DNA from: Oscillospiraceae bacterium
GTDB lineage: Bacteria; Bacillota; Clostridia; Oscillospirales; Oscillospiraceae
Assembly: GCA_016296235.1 (NCBI GenBank)
Contig: JAEDJR010000062.1
Coordinates: forward strand, 1-10,175
Direction: 5' to 3'
Length of the DNA: 10,175 nt
Positions 1 through 6,074 of the stretch are shown one piece after another; within the stretch, counting starts at the first letter, position 1; each line of letters opens with the position of its first letter. Under the pieces are notes generated by a model. That model made no database searches and had not been told where the DNA came from. It worked only from the letters and a program-made list of their open reading frames with translations. The translations under genes and the position numbers were made by a program.

Positions 1-2
1 GC

Positions 3-1136
3 GCCCGTGTGGTGCAGACCCTGCAGCGCTGGGTGGAGGACGAGGAGCAGAAGCGGGGCTACCTGCTGACCAAGACGCCTCTCATGGCCAAGAGCGACCT
101 GTATAAGATCTCCGGTCACTGGGATCACTATCTGGACGGCATGTTCGTCCTGGGCGACCCCAAGGACGAGAGCAAGGAGTGCTTTGCCCTGCGTCCCATG
201 ACCTGCCCCTTCCAGTATCAGGTGTTCCTGAACCGGGCCCGCAGCTACCGCGACCTGCCCATGCGCCTGGGCGAGACCTCCACCCTGTTCCGCAATGAGG
301 ACTCCGGCGAAATGCACGGCCTGATCCGCGTCCGCCAGTTCACCATCTCTGAGGGCCATCTGATTCTCCGTCCCGACCAGCTGGAGGAGGAGTTCAAGGG
401 CTGCCTGGAGCTGGCCAAATACTGCCTGGAGACCGTGGGCATGCTGGAGGACTGCACCTTCCGCTTCTCCCAGTGGGATCCCAACAACAAGGAAAAATAT
501 ATCGGCACCCCTGAGCAGTGGGACGAGGCTCAGACCATCATGGGCAAGATCCTGGACGACCTGGGCGTGGAGTACACCATCGGCATCGACGAGGCCGCCT
601 TCTACGGCCCCAAGCTGGATATCCAGTATAAGAACGTCTTTGGCAAGGAGGATACCATCGTCACCATCCAGGTGGATCAGCTCCTGGCCGAGCAGTTCGG
701 CATGGAGTACACCGACAAGGACGGCAAGAAGACTCGGCCTTATATCATCCACCGGACGTCCCTGGGCTGCTACGAGCGCACCCTGGCCTACCTGATCGAG
801 AAGTACGCCGGCGCGCTGCCCACCTGGATGGCCCCGGAGCAGGTGCGCTTCCTGCCCGTCACCGACCGGGCTGCCGACTACTGCGCCGATCTGAGCCGGA
901 AGCTGAACCTGCAGGGCTACCGCACGGAGGTGGACTTCCGCAATGAGAAGATCGGCAAGAAGATCCGCGAGGCCCGCCTGGAGAAGGTTCCCTACATGGT
1001 GGTCGTCGGCGACCGGGATATGGAAAACGGCACCGTGTCTCCCACCAACCGGGTGGACGGCGACCTGGGCGCCATGTCCTTCGAACAGTTCACTGCCATC
1101 CTGAAGGAGACCGTGGACAAGAAGCTGAAAAAGTAA
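3..1136 (+). CDS. thrS: Threonyl-tRNA synthetase, 3' part (5' end outside window)
   Basis: This is a class II aminoacyl-tRNA synthetase that charges tRNA-Thr in the cytoplasm. The frame is open to the left edge, so the N-terminal part is missing; the GTG codons near base 9 are internal. About 378 residues remain, covering the catalytic core and the anticodon-binding domain. The three zinc ligands expected for ThrRS are visible: Cys at bases 204-206 (in MTCPF), His at 357-359 (in SEGHL) and His at 750-752 (in IIHRTSLG). Class II motif 2 is the stretch around FRNEDSGEMHGLIRVRQFT, and motif 3 is the HRTSLGCYERTLAYLIE region. The C-terminal anticodon-binding fold runs from about base 830, including EVDFRNEKIGKKIREA and VPYMVVVGDRD. 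Whether the TGS and editing domains are present cannot be seen. No intrinsic terminator with a U-tract follows the stop; a large repeat begins 13 bp downstream. Confidence 0.96.
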   Translation, partial: ARVVQTLQRWVEDEEQKRGYLLTKTPLMAKSDLYKISGHWDHYLDGMFVLGDPKDESKECFALRPMTCPFQYQVFLNRARSYRDLPMRLGETSTLFRNEDSGEMHGLIRVRQFTISEGHLILRPDQLEEEFKGCLELAKYCLETVGMLEDCTFRFSQWDPNNKEKYIGTPEQWDEAQTIMGKILDDLGVEYTIGIDEAAFYGPKLDIQYKNVFGKEDTIVTIQVDQLLAEQFGMEYTDKDGKKTRPYIIHRTSLGCYERTLAYLIEKYAGALPTWMAPEQVRFLPVTDRAADYCADLSRKLNLQGYRTEVDFRNEKIGKKIREARLEKVPYMVVVGDRDMENGTVSPTNRVDGDLGAMSFEQFTAILKETVDKKLKK

Positions 1137-1149
1137 AGCTTGCTGCCTG

Positions 1150-1382
1150 AAAGGGCCTGTCGCAAAAATGCGCAAGATGCACAAATGATGACCGCACCAT
1201 GGCTCCCCTACAATAGGGGAGCTGTCAGCGAAGCTGACTGAGGGGTGTCAAACTGCCGATTCTATCCGCAAATGCAGCGGTTACGGCAGCTTGACACCCC
1301 TCCGCTTCGCTGGCACTCAGCACCTCCCCTATTGTAGGGGAGCCATTGTTTGTCCATCATTGCATTTTGCGTCAGGCCCTTT
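1150..1382. repeat. Large quasi-palindromic repeat, copy 1 (MITE-like)
   Basis: A roughly 233-bp element with imperfect terminal inverted repeats: AAAGGGCCTGTCGC at the left, and the complement of AAAGGGCCTGACGC at the right. Inside each arm is a self-complementary hairpin. GCTCCCCTA (1202-1210) pairs with TAGGGGAGC (1214-1222), and CTCCCCTA (1324-1331) pairs with TAGGGGAG (1335-1342). The arms also pair with each other over long stretches, for example GAGGGGTGTCAA with TTGACACCCCTC, and CTGCCG with CGGCAG at the centre. The whole can therefore fold either as one long stem or as several hairpins. It contains no credible gene. A related copy lies at 6995-7217. I infer a non-autonomous, dispersed intergenic element; it may also act as a transcription or RNA-stability boundary after thrS. 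Confidence 0.85.
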
Positions 1383-1406
1383 ATGACTTCTTAAGAAAAT
1401 CCCGGC

Positions 1407-1435
1407 TTTTATCTTAAGGCGCAATCTGTTAGAAT
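1407..1435 (+). promoter_or_regulatory. Probable promoter of the two-component operon
   Basis: An extended -10 element (TGT followed by TAGAAT at 1430-1435) lies 21 bp upstream of the response-regulator start. The -35 region (TTTTAT, 1407-1412, spacer 17) is weak, as is common for activator-dependent or extended -10 promoters. Two CTTAAG hexamers (1390-1395 and 1413-1418) flank or overlap the -35 region and could be a binding site for the regulator itself; that part is inference. Confidence 0.5.
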
Positions 1436-1456
1436 GAGAGCACAGAGGTGAGAGAA

Positions 1457-2155
1457 TTGTACAATATCTTAATCTGCGACGACGATCGCGACATCGTGGC
1501 AGCCCTGAAAATTTATCTGTCCTGCGAGGACTACCGGCTGTTCACCGCCTACACCGGCCGGGAGGCCGTGGAGATTGCCAGGCGGGAGAACATCCAGCTG
1601 ATTCTCATGGACATTATGATGCCGGAGCTGGACGGCATTGCCGCCACGGCGAAGCTGCGGGCGGAGAGCAATGTGCCCATCATTCTATTGACTGCCAAGA
1701 GCGAGACCAGCGACAAAATTCTGGGCCTGAACATCGGCGCCGACGACTATATCACCAAGCCCTTCGACCCCATGGAGGTTCTGGCCCGGGTGCGGTCCCA
1801 GCTGCGGCGGTATACGTCCCTGGGCAGCCAGAGCAAGTCCCCCGACGTCGTCACCATCGGGGCGGTGAGCCTGGACGATCCGGCCAAGACCGTCACCGTG
1901 GACGGCGAGCCGGTGAATCTGACGCCCAGCGAGTATGGGATTCTCAAGCTGCTCATGCGCAATCCGGGGAAGGTCTTTTCCTCTGCGCAGATTTACGAAT
2001 CCGTATGGAACGAGACCGGCGCCGGCTCCGAGAGCGCCGTGGCCGTCCATATCCGCCATCTGCGGGAAAAAATCGAGATCAACCCCTCCGATCCGAGGTA
2101 CATCAAAGTGGTCTGGGGCCAGGGGTATAAGTTTGAAAAAACCGGCAGGGGATAA
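1457..2155 (+). CDS. OmpR/PhoB-family response regulator
   Basis: A cytoplasmic DNA-binding partner of the histidine kinase that follows. Numbered from the TTG start at 1457 (232 aa), the receiver domain covers about residues 1-115: acidic pair Asp8/Asp9, phosphoacceptor Asp52 in LILMDIMMPELDG, Thr79 in ILLTAK and Lys101 in DDYITKPFD, a complete set. The winged-helix effector domain covers about 135-230 (LTPSEYGILKLLMRNPGKVFS, then AVAVHIRHLREKI and the closing VWGQGYKF). I chose TTG at 1457 because GAGGTGA (1445-1451) sits 5 nt upstream, and a start reading M-Y-N-I-L-I-C-D-D is normal for the family. The GTG at 1448 lies inside that Shine-Dalgarno sequence and would add only three residues. 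The signal it answers to is unknown. A 109-bp palindrome separates it from its kinase gene. Confidence 0.93.
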   Translation: MYNILICDDDRDIVAALKIYLSCEDYRLFTAYTGREAVEIARRENIQLILMDIMMPELDGIAATAKLRAESNVPIILLTAKSETSDKILGLNIGADDYITKPFDPMEVLARVRSQLRRYTSLGSQSKSPDVVTIGAVSLDDPAKTVTVDGEPVNLTPSEYGILKLLMRNPGKVFSSAQIYESVWNETGAGSESAVAVHIRHLREKIEINPSDPRYIKVVWGQGYKFEKTGRG

Positions 2156-2178
2156 CGGACAAATCGCCGTTTGCGCAC

Positions 2179-2287
2179 CGTAGGGGCGGCCCGATGTGAC
2201 CGCCCGCATTTCTCAGTCAAAAGCATTTGAAATACAAGGGCGTCTTGTTCCAAACTTTCCGGGCGGCCACGCCGGGCCGCCCCTACG
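2179..2287. repeat. Inverted repeat with GTAGGGGCGGCCCG-type arms
   Basis: The outer arms are perfect over 15 bp: CGTAGGGGCGGCCCG at 2179-2193, and its complement at 2273-2287. The inner arms, GTGACCGCCCG (2196-2206) and CGGGCGGCCAC (2260-2270), add 11 pairs with one mismatch. The loop is about 53 bp and has no gene. The sequence differs from the other two large repeats in this window, so it is a second repeat type. It fills most of the 176-bp gap between the response-regulator and kinase genes. No T-tract follows the right arm, so a terminator role on the plus strand is unlikely; transcript processing or differential stability is possible. Confidence 0.8.
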
Positions 2288-2317
2288 ACCATTTCGTTTG
2301 TGCTTATTTCATCAAAC

Positions 2318-2324
2318 AAGGAGG
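2318..2324 (+). promoter_or_regulatory. Ribosome binding site that decides the kinase start
   Basis: AAGGAGG lies 7 nt before ATG at 2332. It excludes the longer in-frame reading that begins in the repeat at 2227. It also makes the out-of-frame ATG at 2328 (only 3 nt away) unlikely. Confidence 0.8.
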
Positions 2325-2331
2325 CGTATGC

Positions 2332-4407
2332 ATGAGAAAGGGATACCGATACAGCGGATTACAATATAAAATCCTCGCCTTTCTCCTGGCGGCGGCGTGC
2401 CTGTTTGTGGGTGCGGGAGGTCTGTACCTGGCCGTGGGAGGCCTGCATGACAACTTGTGGCTGGAGAACCGTCCCTACCAGCAGACCTGGAAGTGCCGCG
2501 ATGCCGTGGAGAATTGGGCGCTGACCGTGGGCGACCGGTTCTGTAATAACCCGAACTACGACAACTGGGAGCATCTCCTGCGGGACACGGATTACCGGTT
2601 TATCCTCCTGGAGGAGTCCACCGGCGACGTTCTGGCGTCCTACACCGAGGGTCTGGACATTGAAGTGCCGGAGAATCTCAAGAACAACCCCTGGCTCTAT
2701 GAATACAACTACACCATGGAGCTGGGACCGGAGGGGTCGGTTTTTGAGGACGTCTATGTCATCGATTTCTACCGCACGGCGACCCGGGGAGAAATCTGGC
2801 CGGATCTTGAGGTGATGCCGGAGACATCCGACGGCACCGCCAGCTTCCAGATTCTGAGCCTGCTTCCCGAAACGCTGAACTGCCACCCCGGGGATACCAT
2901 CTGGGAGGGACGGGTGCTGCAGGACAAGCTGCAGAACTGGTTCCCCACGGCGGCGGCAGCCTTTGGCTGCGGTCTGGTGGGCCTGCTGCTCTGCCTGATC
3001 TTCCTGTGCTGCCAGGCGGGGCATAGACCGGGCAGGGAGGAACTTGTGCTTTCCTGGTTTGACCGGCTGCCGCTGGATCTTCTGCTGGCCCTGGCATTTC
3101 TGGCGGGCACCGGTGTGGCGCTGTGCTTCTGCGCGGCGGCCGACATACAATACAGCTCTGGTCTGTCCGTGGGGGAACTGGAGCTGATGGTGGCGCTCCT
3201 GGCCGCCGGCACCATGGCCTGCGGCGAGTTCGTTGTGGGGTTCTTCGTGACTCTGGCGGCCCGGATCAAGCAGGGGCGCTGGTGGCAGACGGCCCTGGTC
3301 TGGTGGGTGGGCTGCTGGGCCTGGCGGACAGGAAAGAAGCTCCTGAACCTGCTGAGCAAGCCCCTGCATCAGGTGGGGCAGACATTCCTTGGGGCATACC
3401 ACGCTCTGGGCATGGCGCCCCGGGCGGCGCTGGTGATCCTGGCGGCCCTGGGCCTGGACCTCATTCTGATGATTTTGATGGTGACCACCAACCACCACGG
3501 CCCCATGCTGCTGCTGGTGGCCTTTTATAACCTGCTTCTGCTGGCCGCTGTGATCTTTGCCGTGGGCCAGATGATGCAGCTCCAGAACACGGTCCGGAAG
3601 CTGGCCGCCGGCGATCTGGATTACCAGCTGGATACTTCGAAGCTGTATTATGATTTCCGGGAGCACGGCAATGCCCTCAACGCCATCGCCGAGGGCATGA
3701 ACAAGGCTGTGGAGCAGCGGATGAAATCGGAGCGGCTGAAAACCGAGCTGATTACCAATGTCTCCCACGACATCAAGACGCCCCTGACCTCCATCGTCAA
3801 CTATGTGGATCTGCTGCAGAAGCCCCATACCGACGACGAGGGCGCCCAGTATCTGGAGGTGCTGGACCGCCAGGCCAAGCGGCTGAAGCGTCTGACGGAG
3901 AATCTGGTGGAGGCGTCCAAGGCGTCCACGGGCAACCTGCCGGTGCTGCTGGTTCCCACCAGCGTCCTGGAGCTGGTGAATCAGGCCGTGGAGGAATACC
4001 GGGACCGGCTGGAGGCTGGGAATCTGGAGATTGTCACCAGCCTGCGGGGCGATCTGACGGTGCAGGCCGACGGCAAGCTCATGTGGCGCATTCTGGATAA
4101 TCTGCTGAACAATGTGGTCAAGTATGCCCTGGCCGGGACCCGGGTCTATGTGACGGCCCAGAAGCAGGGCCAGTGGGTGACCATCGCCGTGAAGAACATC
4201 TCCCGGGATCCGCTGAACGTGGAGGCCGACGAGCTGATGGAACGCTTTGTCCGGGGCGACAGCGCCCGCAGTACCGAAGGCAGCGGCCTGGGTCTGAACA
4301 TCGTCCAGAGCCTGACCCAGCTGCAGCACGGACGGTTCCAGCTGACCGTGGACGGCGATCTGTTCAAGGCCGAGGTCATGCTGCCGGTTTCAACCCAGGA
4401 TATGTGA
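2332..4407 (+). CDS. Sensor histidine kinase with six membrane segments
   Basis: A 691-aa membrane sensor kinase, presumably phosphorylating the regulator encoded just upstream. Predicted layout: TM1 about residues 14-36; an extracytoplasmic domain of about 165 aa (37-203) rich in Trp, Tyr and acidic residues; then hydrophobic segments near 205-227, 246-269, 284-310, 365-387 and 390-413. A HAMP-like linker around 410-470 contains RKLAAGDLDYQL. Next is the dimerization and phosphoacceptor helix with His479 in NVSHDIKTPLTS, then the ATP-binding domain. The N-box is DNLLNN (589-594), the G2 box is GSGLGL (650-655), and an F-box-like ERFVRGDSA precedes it. The usual DxGxG G1 motif is replaced by a KNISRDPLNVEADELMERF-type segment. 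I believe this variant is typical of a Firmicutes kinase group and not a sign of a dead enzyme. The multi-TM module between sensor domain and HAMP is unusual; ligand unknown. Start chosen by AAGGAGG at 2318. Confidence 0.93.
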   Translation: MRKGYRYSGLQYKILAFLLAAACLFVGAGGLYLAVGGLHDNLWLENRPYQQTWKCRDAVENWALTVGDRFCNNPNYDNWEHLLRDTDYRFILLEESTGDVLASYTEGLDIEVPENLKNNPWLYEYNYTMELGPEGSVFEDVYVIDFYRTATRGEIWPDLEVMPETSDGTASFQILSLLPETLNCHPGDTIWEGRVLQDKLQNWFPTAAAAFGCGLVGLLLCLIFLCCQAGHRPGREELVLSWFDRLPLDLLLALAFLAGTGVALCFCAAADIQYSSGLSVGELELMVALLAAGTMACGEFVVGFFVTLAARIKQGRWWQTALVWWVGCWAWRTGKKLLNLLSKPLHQVGQTFLGAYHALGMAPRAALVILAALGLDLILMILMVTTNHHGPMLLLVAFYNLLLLAAVIFAVGQMMQLQNTVRKLAAGDLDYQLDTSKLYYDFREHGNALNAIAEGMNKAVEQRMKSERLKTELITNVSHDIKTPLTSIVNYVDLLQKPHTDDEGAQYLEVLDRQAKRLKRLTENLVEASKASTGNLPVLLVPTSVLELVNQAVEEYRDRLEAGNLEIVTSLRGDLTVQADGKLMWRILDNLLNNVVKYALAGTRVYVTAQKQGQWVTIAVKNISRDPLNVEADELMERFVRGDSARSTEGSGLGLNIVQSLTQLQHGRFQLTVDGDLFKAEVMLPVSTQDM

Positions 4408-4456
4408 CAGATTTTGCACGATTTGCACAAAAAGTAAGTTTCTCATACAAGCACAG

Positions 4457-4484
4457 TTGACAACAGCGGAAAAACGCTTATAAT
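4457..4484 (+). promoter_or_regulatory. Sigma-A promoter of the riboswitch-glyA transcript
   Basis: Perfect consensus boxes: TTGACA at 4457-4462 and TATAAT at 4479-4484, with a 16-bp spacer. Transcription would begin near 4491, just before the riboswitch and about 265 nt before the glyA start. A promoter this strong fits control by attenuation in the leader, with little need for an activator. Confidence 0.9.
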
Positions 4485-4511
4485 AAACAAAAATCAATAC
4501 CGACCCGATTA

Positions 4512-4660
4512 CGGCTGACAGGAAAAAGCGAATGCTTACCGAAGGAGTCACACTCTCAGGTGAAAAGACTGCCAGTCCGAGGAACTCTGGAGAATCTCAG
4601 AAATGAGTGCCGAAGGTGCAAGGCGAACGCCGAATCTCTCAGGCAAAAGGACAGAGACGA
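4512..4660 (+). ncRNA. Tandem glycine riboswitch (two aptamers)
   Basis: Two consecutive glycine-aptamer-like units precede glyA. Aptamer 1 (about 4512-4579): P1 forms from CGGCTGACAG (4512-4521) and CTGCCAGTCCG (4569-4579), with one mismatch and one bulge. Its core has ACCGAAGGAG and ACTCTCAGGTGAAAAG, with an AAGC-GAAT-GCTT hairpin. Aptamer 2 (about 4583-4660): P1 is CTCTG (4585-4589) with CAGAG (4652-4656). It is followed by GGAGA, a CTCA-GAAA-TGAG hairpin, GCCGAAGGTGCAA, a GGC-GAAC-GCC hairpin, and the hallmark ATCTCTCAGGCAAAAGGACA. The match to the known family is strong for aptamer 2 and good for the core of aptamer 1. In aptamer 1 the 5' GGAGAG strand is changed to GGAAAA. Output is most likely transcriptional, through the terminator at 4697-4724. 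Confidence 0.93.
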
Positions 4661-4663
4661 ACA

Positions 4664-4681
4664 CCCCCTCTTCCCAGGGGG
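4664..4681 (+). other. Hairpin between riboswitch and terminator
   Basis: CCCCCT (4664-4669) pairs with AGGGGG (4676-4681) around a 6-nt loop. AGACG (4655-4659) and CGTCT (4690-4694) can extend this as an outer stem. That outer stem would compete with the 3' strand of the aptamer 2 P1 helix, because A4655 and G4656 are shared. It is probably part of the expression platform. Confidence 0.55.
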
Positions 4682-4696
4682 AAGCAGCGCGTCTAC

Positions 4697-4724
4697 GCCC
4701 GGCAGAGTTCTGCCGGGCTTTTTT
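4697..4724 (+). terminator. Intrinsic terminator of the glyA leader (expression platform)
   Basis: GCCCGGCAG (4697-4705) pairs with CTGCCGGGC (4710-4718) around the AGTT loop, giving a 9-bp GC-rich stem, followed by six T residues (4719-4724). It lies after the riboswitch and 31 bp before the glyA ATG, so it must be bypassed for glyA to be transcribed from the upstream promoter. Bases 4703-4710 (CAGAGTTC) are also perfectly complementary to 4582-4589 (GAACTCTG), the 5' side of the aptamer 2 P1. Confidence 0.93.
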
Positions 4725-4755
4725 GCCGCCGGAGCCGGAAAAAGGAGACGCCGTC

Positions 4756-6009
4756 ATGTACAAAAACAACGCCCACACCATCTGCTTTGTCAAGAATTAC
4801 GATCCGGAGCTGGCCGATCTGATGTTCCAGGAGCTGTACCGCCAGCGCCGCAATATTGAGCTGATTGCCTCGGAGAACATCGCCTCTCCGGCGGTCATCG
4901 CCGCCATGGGCACCATCCTCACCAACAAATACGCCGAGGGCCTGCCGGGGAAACGGTATTACGGCGGCTGCGAGTATGTGGATGAGGTGGAGCGGCTGTG
5001 CATCCAGCGGGCCAAGGATCTGTTCGGCGCGGAGTTCGTCAACGTTCAGCCCCACTCCGGCGCGCAGGCCAATCTGGCGGTCTATGCCGCCCTGCTGCAG
5101 CCCGGCGACACCCTGGTGGGCATGAACCTGGCCTGCGGCGGTCATCTGACCCATGGCGCGCCGGTGAACCTCTCCGGCAAGTATTACAACTCCGTGGGCT
5201 ACGGCGTGGATCCCGCCACCGGCCGCATCGACTATGACCAGGTGGAGGATCTGGTGAAGCGGAACAAGGCCAAGCTCCTGGTGGCCGGCGCGTCGGCCTA
5301 TCCCCGGGCCATCGATTTCCGGGTCATGGGGGACATTGCCCACCGCAACGGCGCCCTGTTCATGGTGGACATGGCCCACATCGCCGGTCTGGTGGCCGGC
5401 GGCGAGCATATGAGCCCCGTGCCCTATGCCGACGTGGTCACCACCACCACCCACAAATCCCTCCGCGGCCCCCGGGGCGGCCTGATTATGGCCCGGGAGG
5501 AGTTCGGCAAAAAGCTCAATTCCGGCGTGTTCCCCGGCACCCAGGGCGGCCCCCTGATGCACGTCATCGCCTCCAAGGCCGTGTGCCTCAAGGAAGCCGC
5601 CACGCCGGAGTTCAGACAGTATGCCCACAATATCGTGGTCAACGCCAAGGCCCTGGCCCAGAGTCTGCTGGAGCAGGGCATGGATCTGGTCTCCGGCGGC
5701 ACGGACAACCACCTGATGCTCACCGATCTGCGGAGTCTGGGCGTCACCGGCAAGGAGCTGCAGCAGCGGCTGGACGAGGTGCATATCACCGTCAACAAGA
5801 ACGCCATCCCCGACGATCCCCAGAAGCCCAACGTCACCAGCGGCGTCCGCATCGGCACCCCCGCCGTCACCACCCGGGGCATGAACCAGGAGGACATGAA
5901 GCTCATCGGCCAGCTGATCTACCGGGCGGCCACGGACTTTGAGGCCAGTGCCGACGGGATTCGCCAGCAGGTGGTGGCCCTGACGGACAAATATCCCCTG
6001 TATGAATAA
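4756..6009 (+). CDS. glyA: Serine hydroxymethyltransferase
   Basis: A PLP enzyme of the cytoplasm that interconverts serine plus tetrahydrofolate with glycine plus 5,10-methylene-THF, the main source of glycine and one-carbon units. It has 417 aa, the normal bacterial length. Key features: IELIASENI near the N-terminus; the LTNKYAEGLPGKRYYGGCEYVDEVE cofactor/substrate region; HSGAQANLAVYAAL; the VDMAHIAG motif with Asp205 and His208; and the Schiff-base lysine Lys234 in TTTTHKSLRGPRGG. The C-terminal SGVRIGTPAVTTRGM stretch is intact. The start is ATG at 4756, with AAAGGAG 8 nt upstream. A longer in-frame reading from 4603 would put coding sequence through the riboswitch and terminator and is not credible. 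Expression is expected to depend on glycine through the leader RNA. No terminator is seen after the stop, so read-through into the next gene is possible. Confidence 0.98.
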   Translation: MYKNNAHTICFVKNYDPELADLMFQELYRQRRNIELIASENIASPAVIAAMGTILTNKYAEGLPGKRYYGGCEYVDEVERLCIQRAKDLFGAEFVNVQPHSGAQANLAVYAALLQPGDTLVGMNLACGGHLTHGAPVNLSGKYYNSVGYGVDPATGRIDYDQVEDLVKRNKAKLLVAGASAYPRAIDFRVMGDIAHRNGALFMVDMAHIAGLVAGGEHMSPVPYADVVTTTTHKSLRGPRGGLIMAREEFGKKLNSGVFPGTQGGPLMHVIASKAVCLKEAATPEFRQYAHNIVVNAKALAQSLLEQGMDLVSGGTDNHLMLTDLRSLGVTGKELQQRLDEVHITVNKNAIPDDPQKPNVTSGVRIGTPAVTTRGMNQEDMKLIGQLIYRAATDFEASADGIRQQVVALTDKYPLYE

Positions 6010-6019
6010 GCGGCAGCCC

Positions 6020-6048
6020 TTGCATGCCGGTGCCTCCGGTGCTACAAT
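6020..6048 (+). promoter_or_regulatory. Promoter of the amidohydrolase gene
   Basis: TTGCAT (6020-6025), a 17-bp spacer and TACAAT (6043-6048) make a good sigma-A promoter starting 11 bp after the glyA stop. The predicted transcription start is near 6055. This suggests the next gene can be expressed independently of the glycine switch. The ATG at 6024 lies inside the -35 box, so it is unlikely to be the translation start. Confidence 0.7.
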
Positions 6049-6074
6049 GGGGAGCGGACGGGAGGCGCAGACAA

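Noticed and set aside
1150..1382. CRISPR array or phage attachment site
   Set aside because: There are no regularly spaced direct repeats and no tRNA or integrase nearby; the structure is inverted, not direct.
2227..2331. A longer histidine-kinase start upstream of 2332
   Set aside because: The added residues come from the palindromic repeat, and AAGGAGG at 2318 points to ATG 2332.
2359..4329. A 656-codon open frame on the minus strand opposite the histidine kinase
   Set aside because: It is a shadow of the high-GC kinase gene: composition is His/Gln/Gly-rich, there is no recognisable domain, and the plus-strand frame carries all kinase motifs.
4603..4755. An N-terminal extension of GlyA beginning at 4603
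   Set aside because: It would translate through the aptamer 2 sequence and the intrinsic terminator. The ATG at 4756 has a proper ribosome binding site and gives the standard family length.
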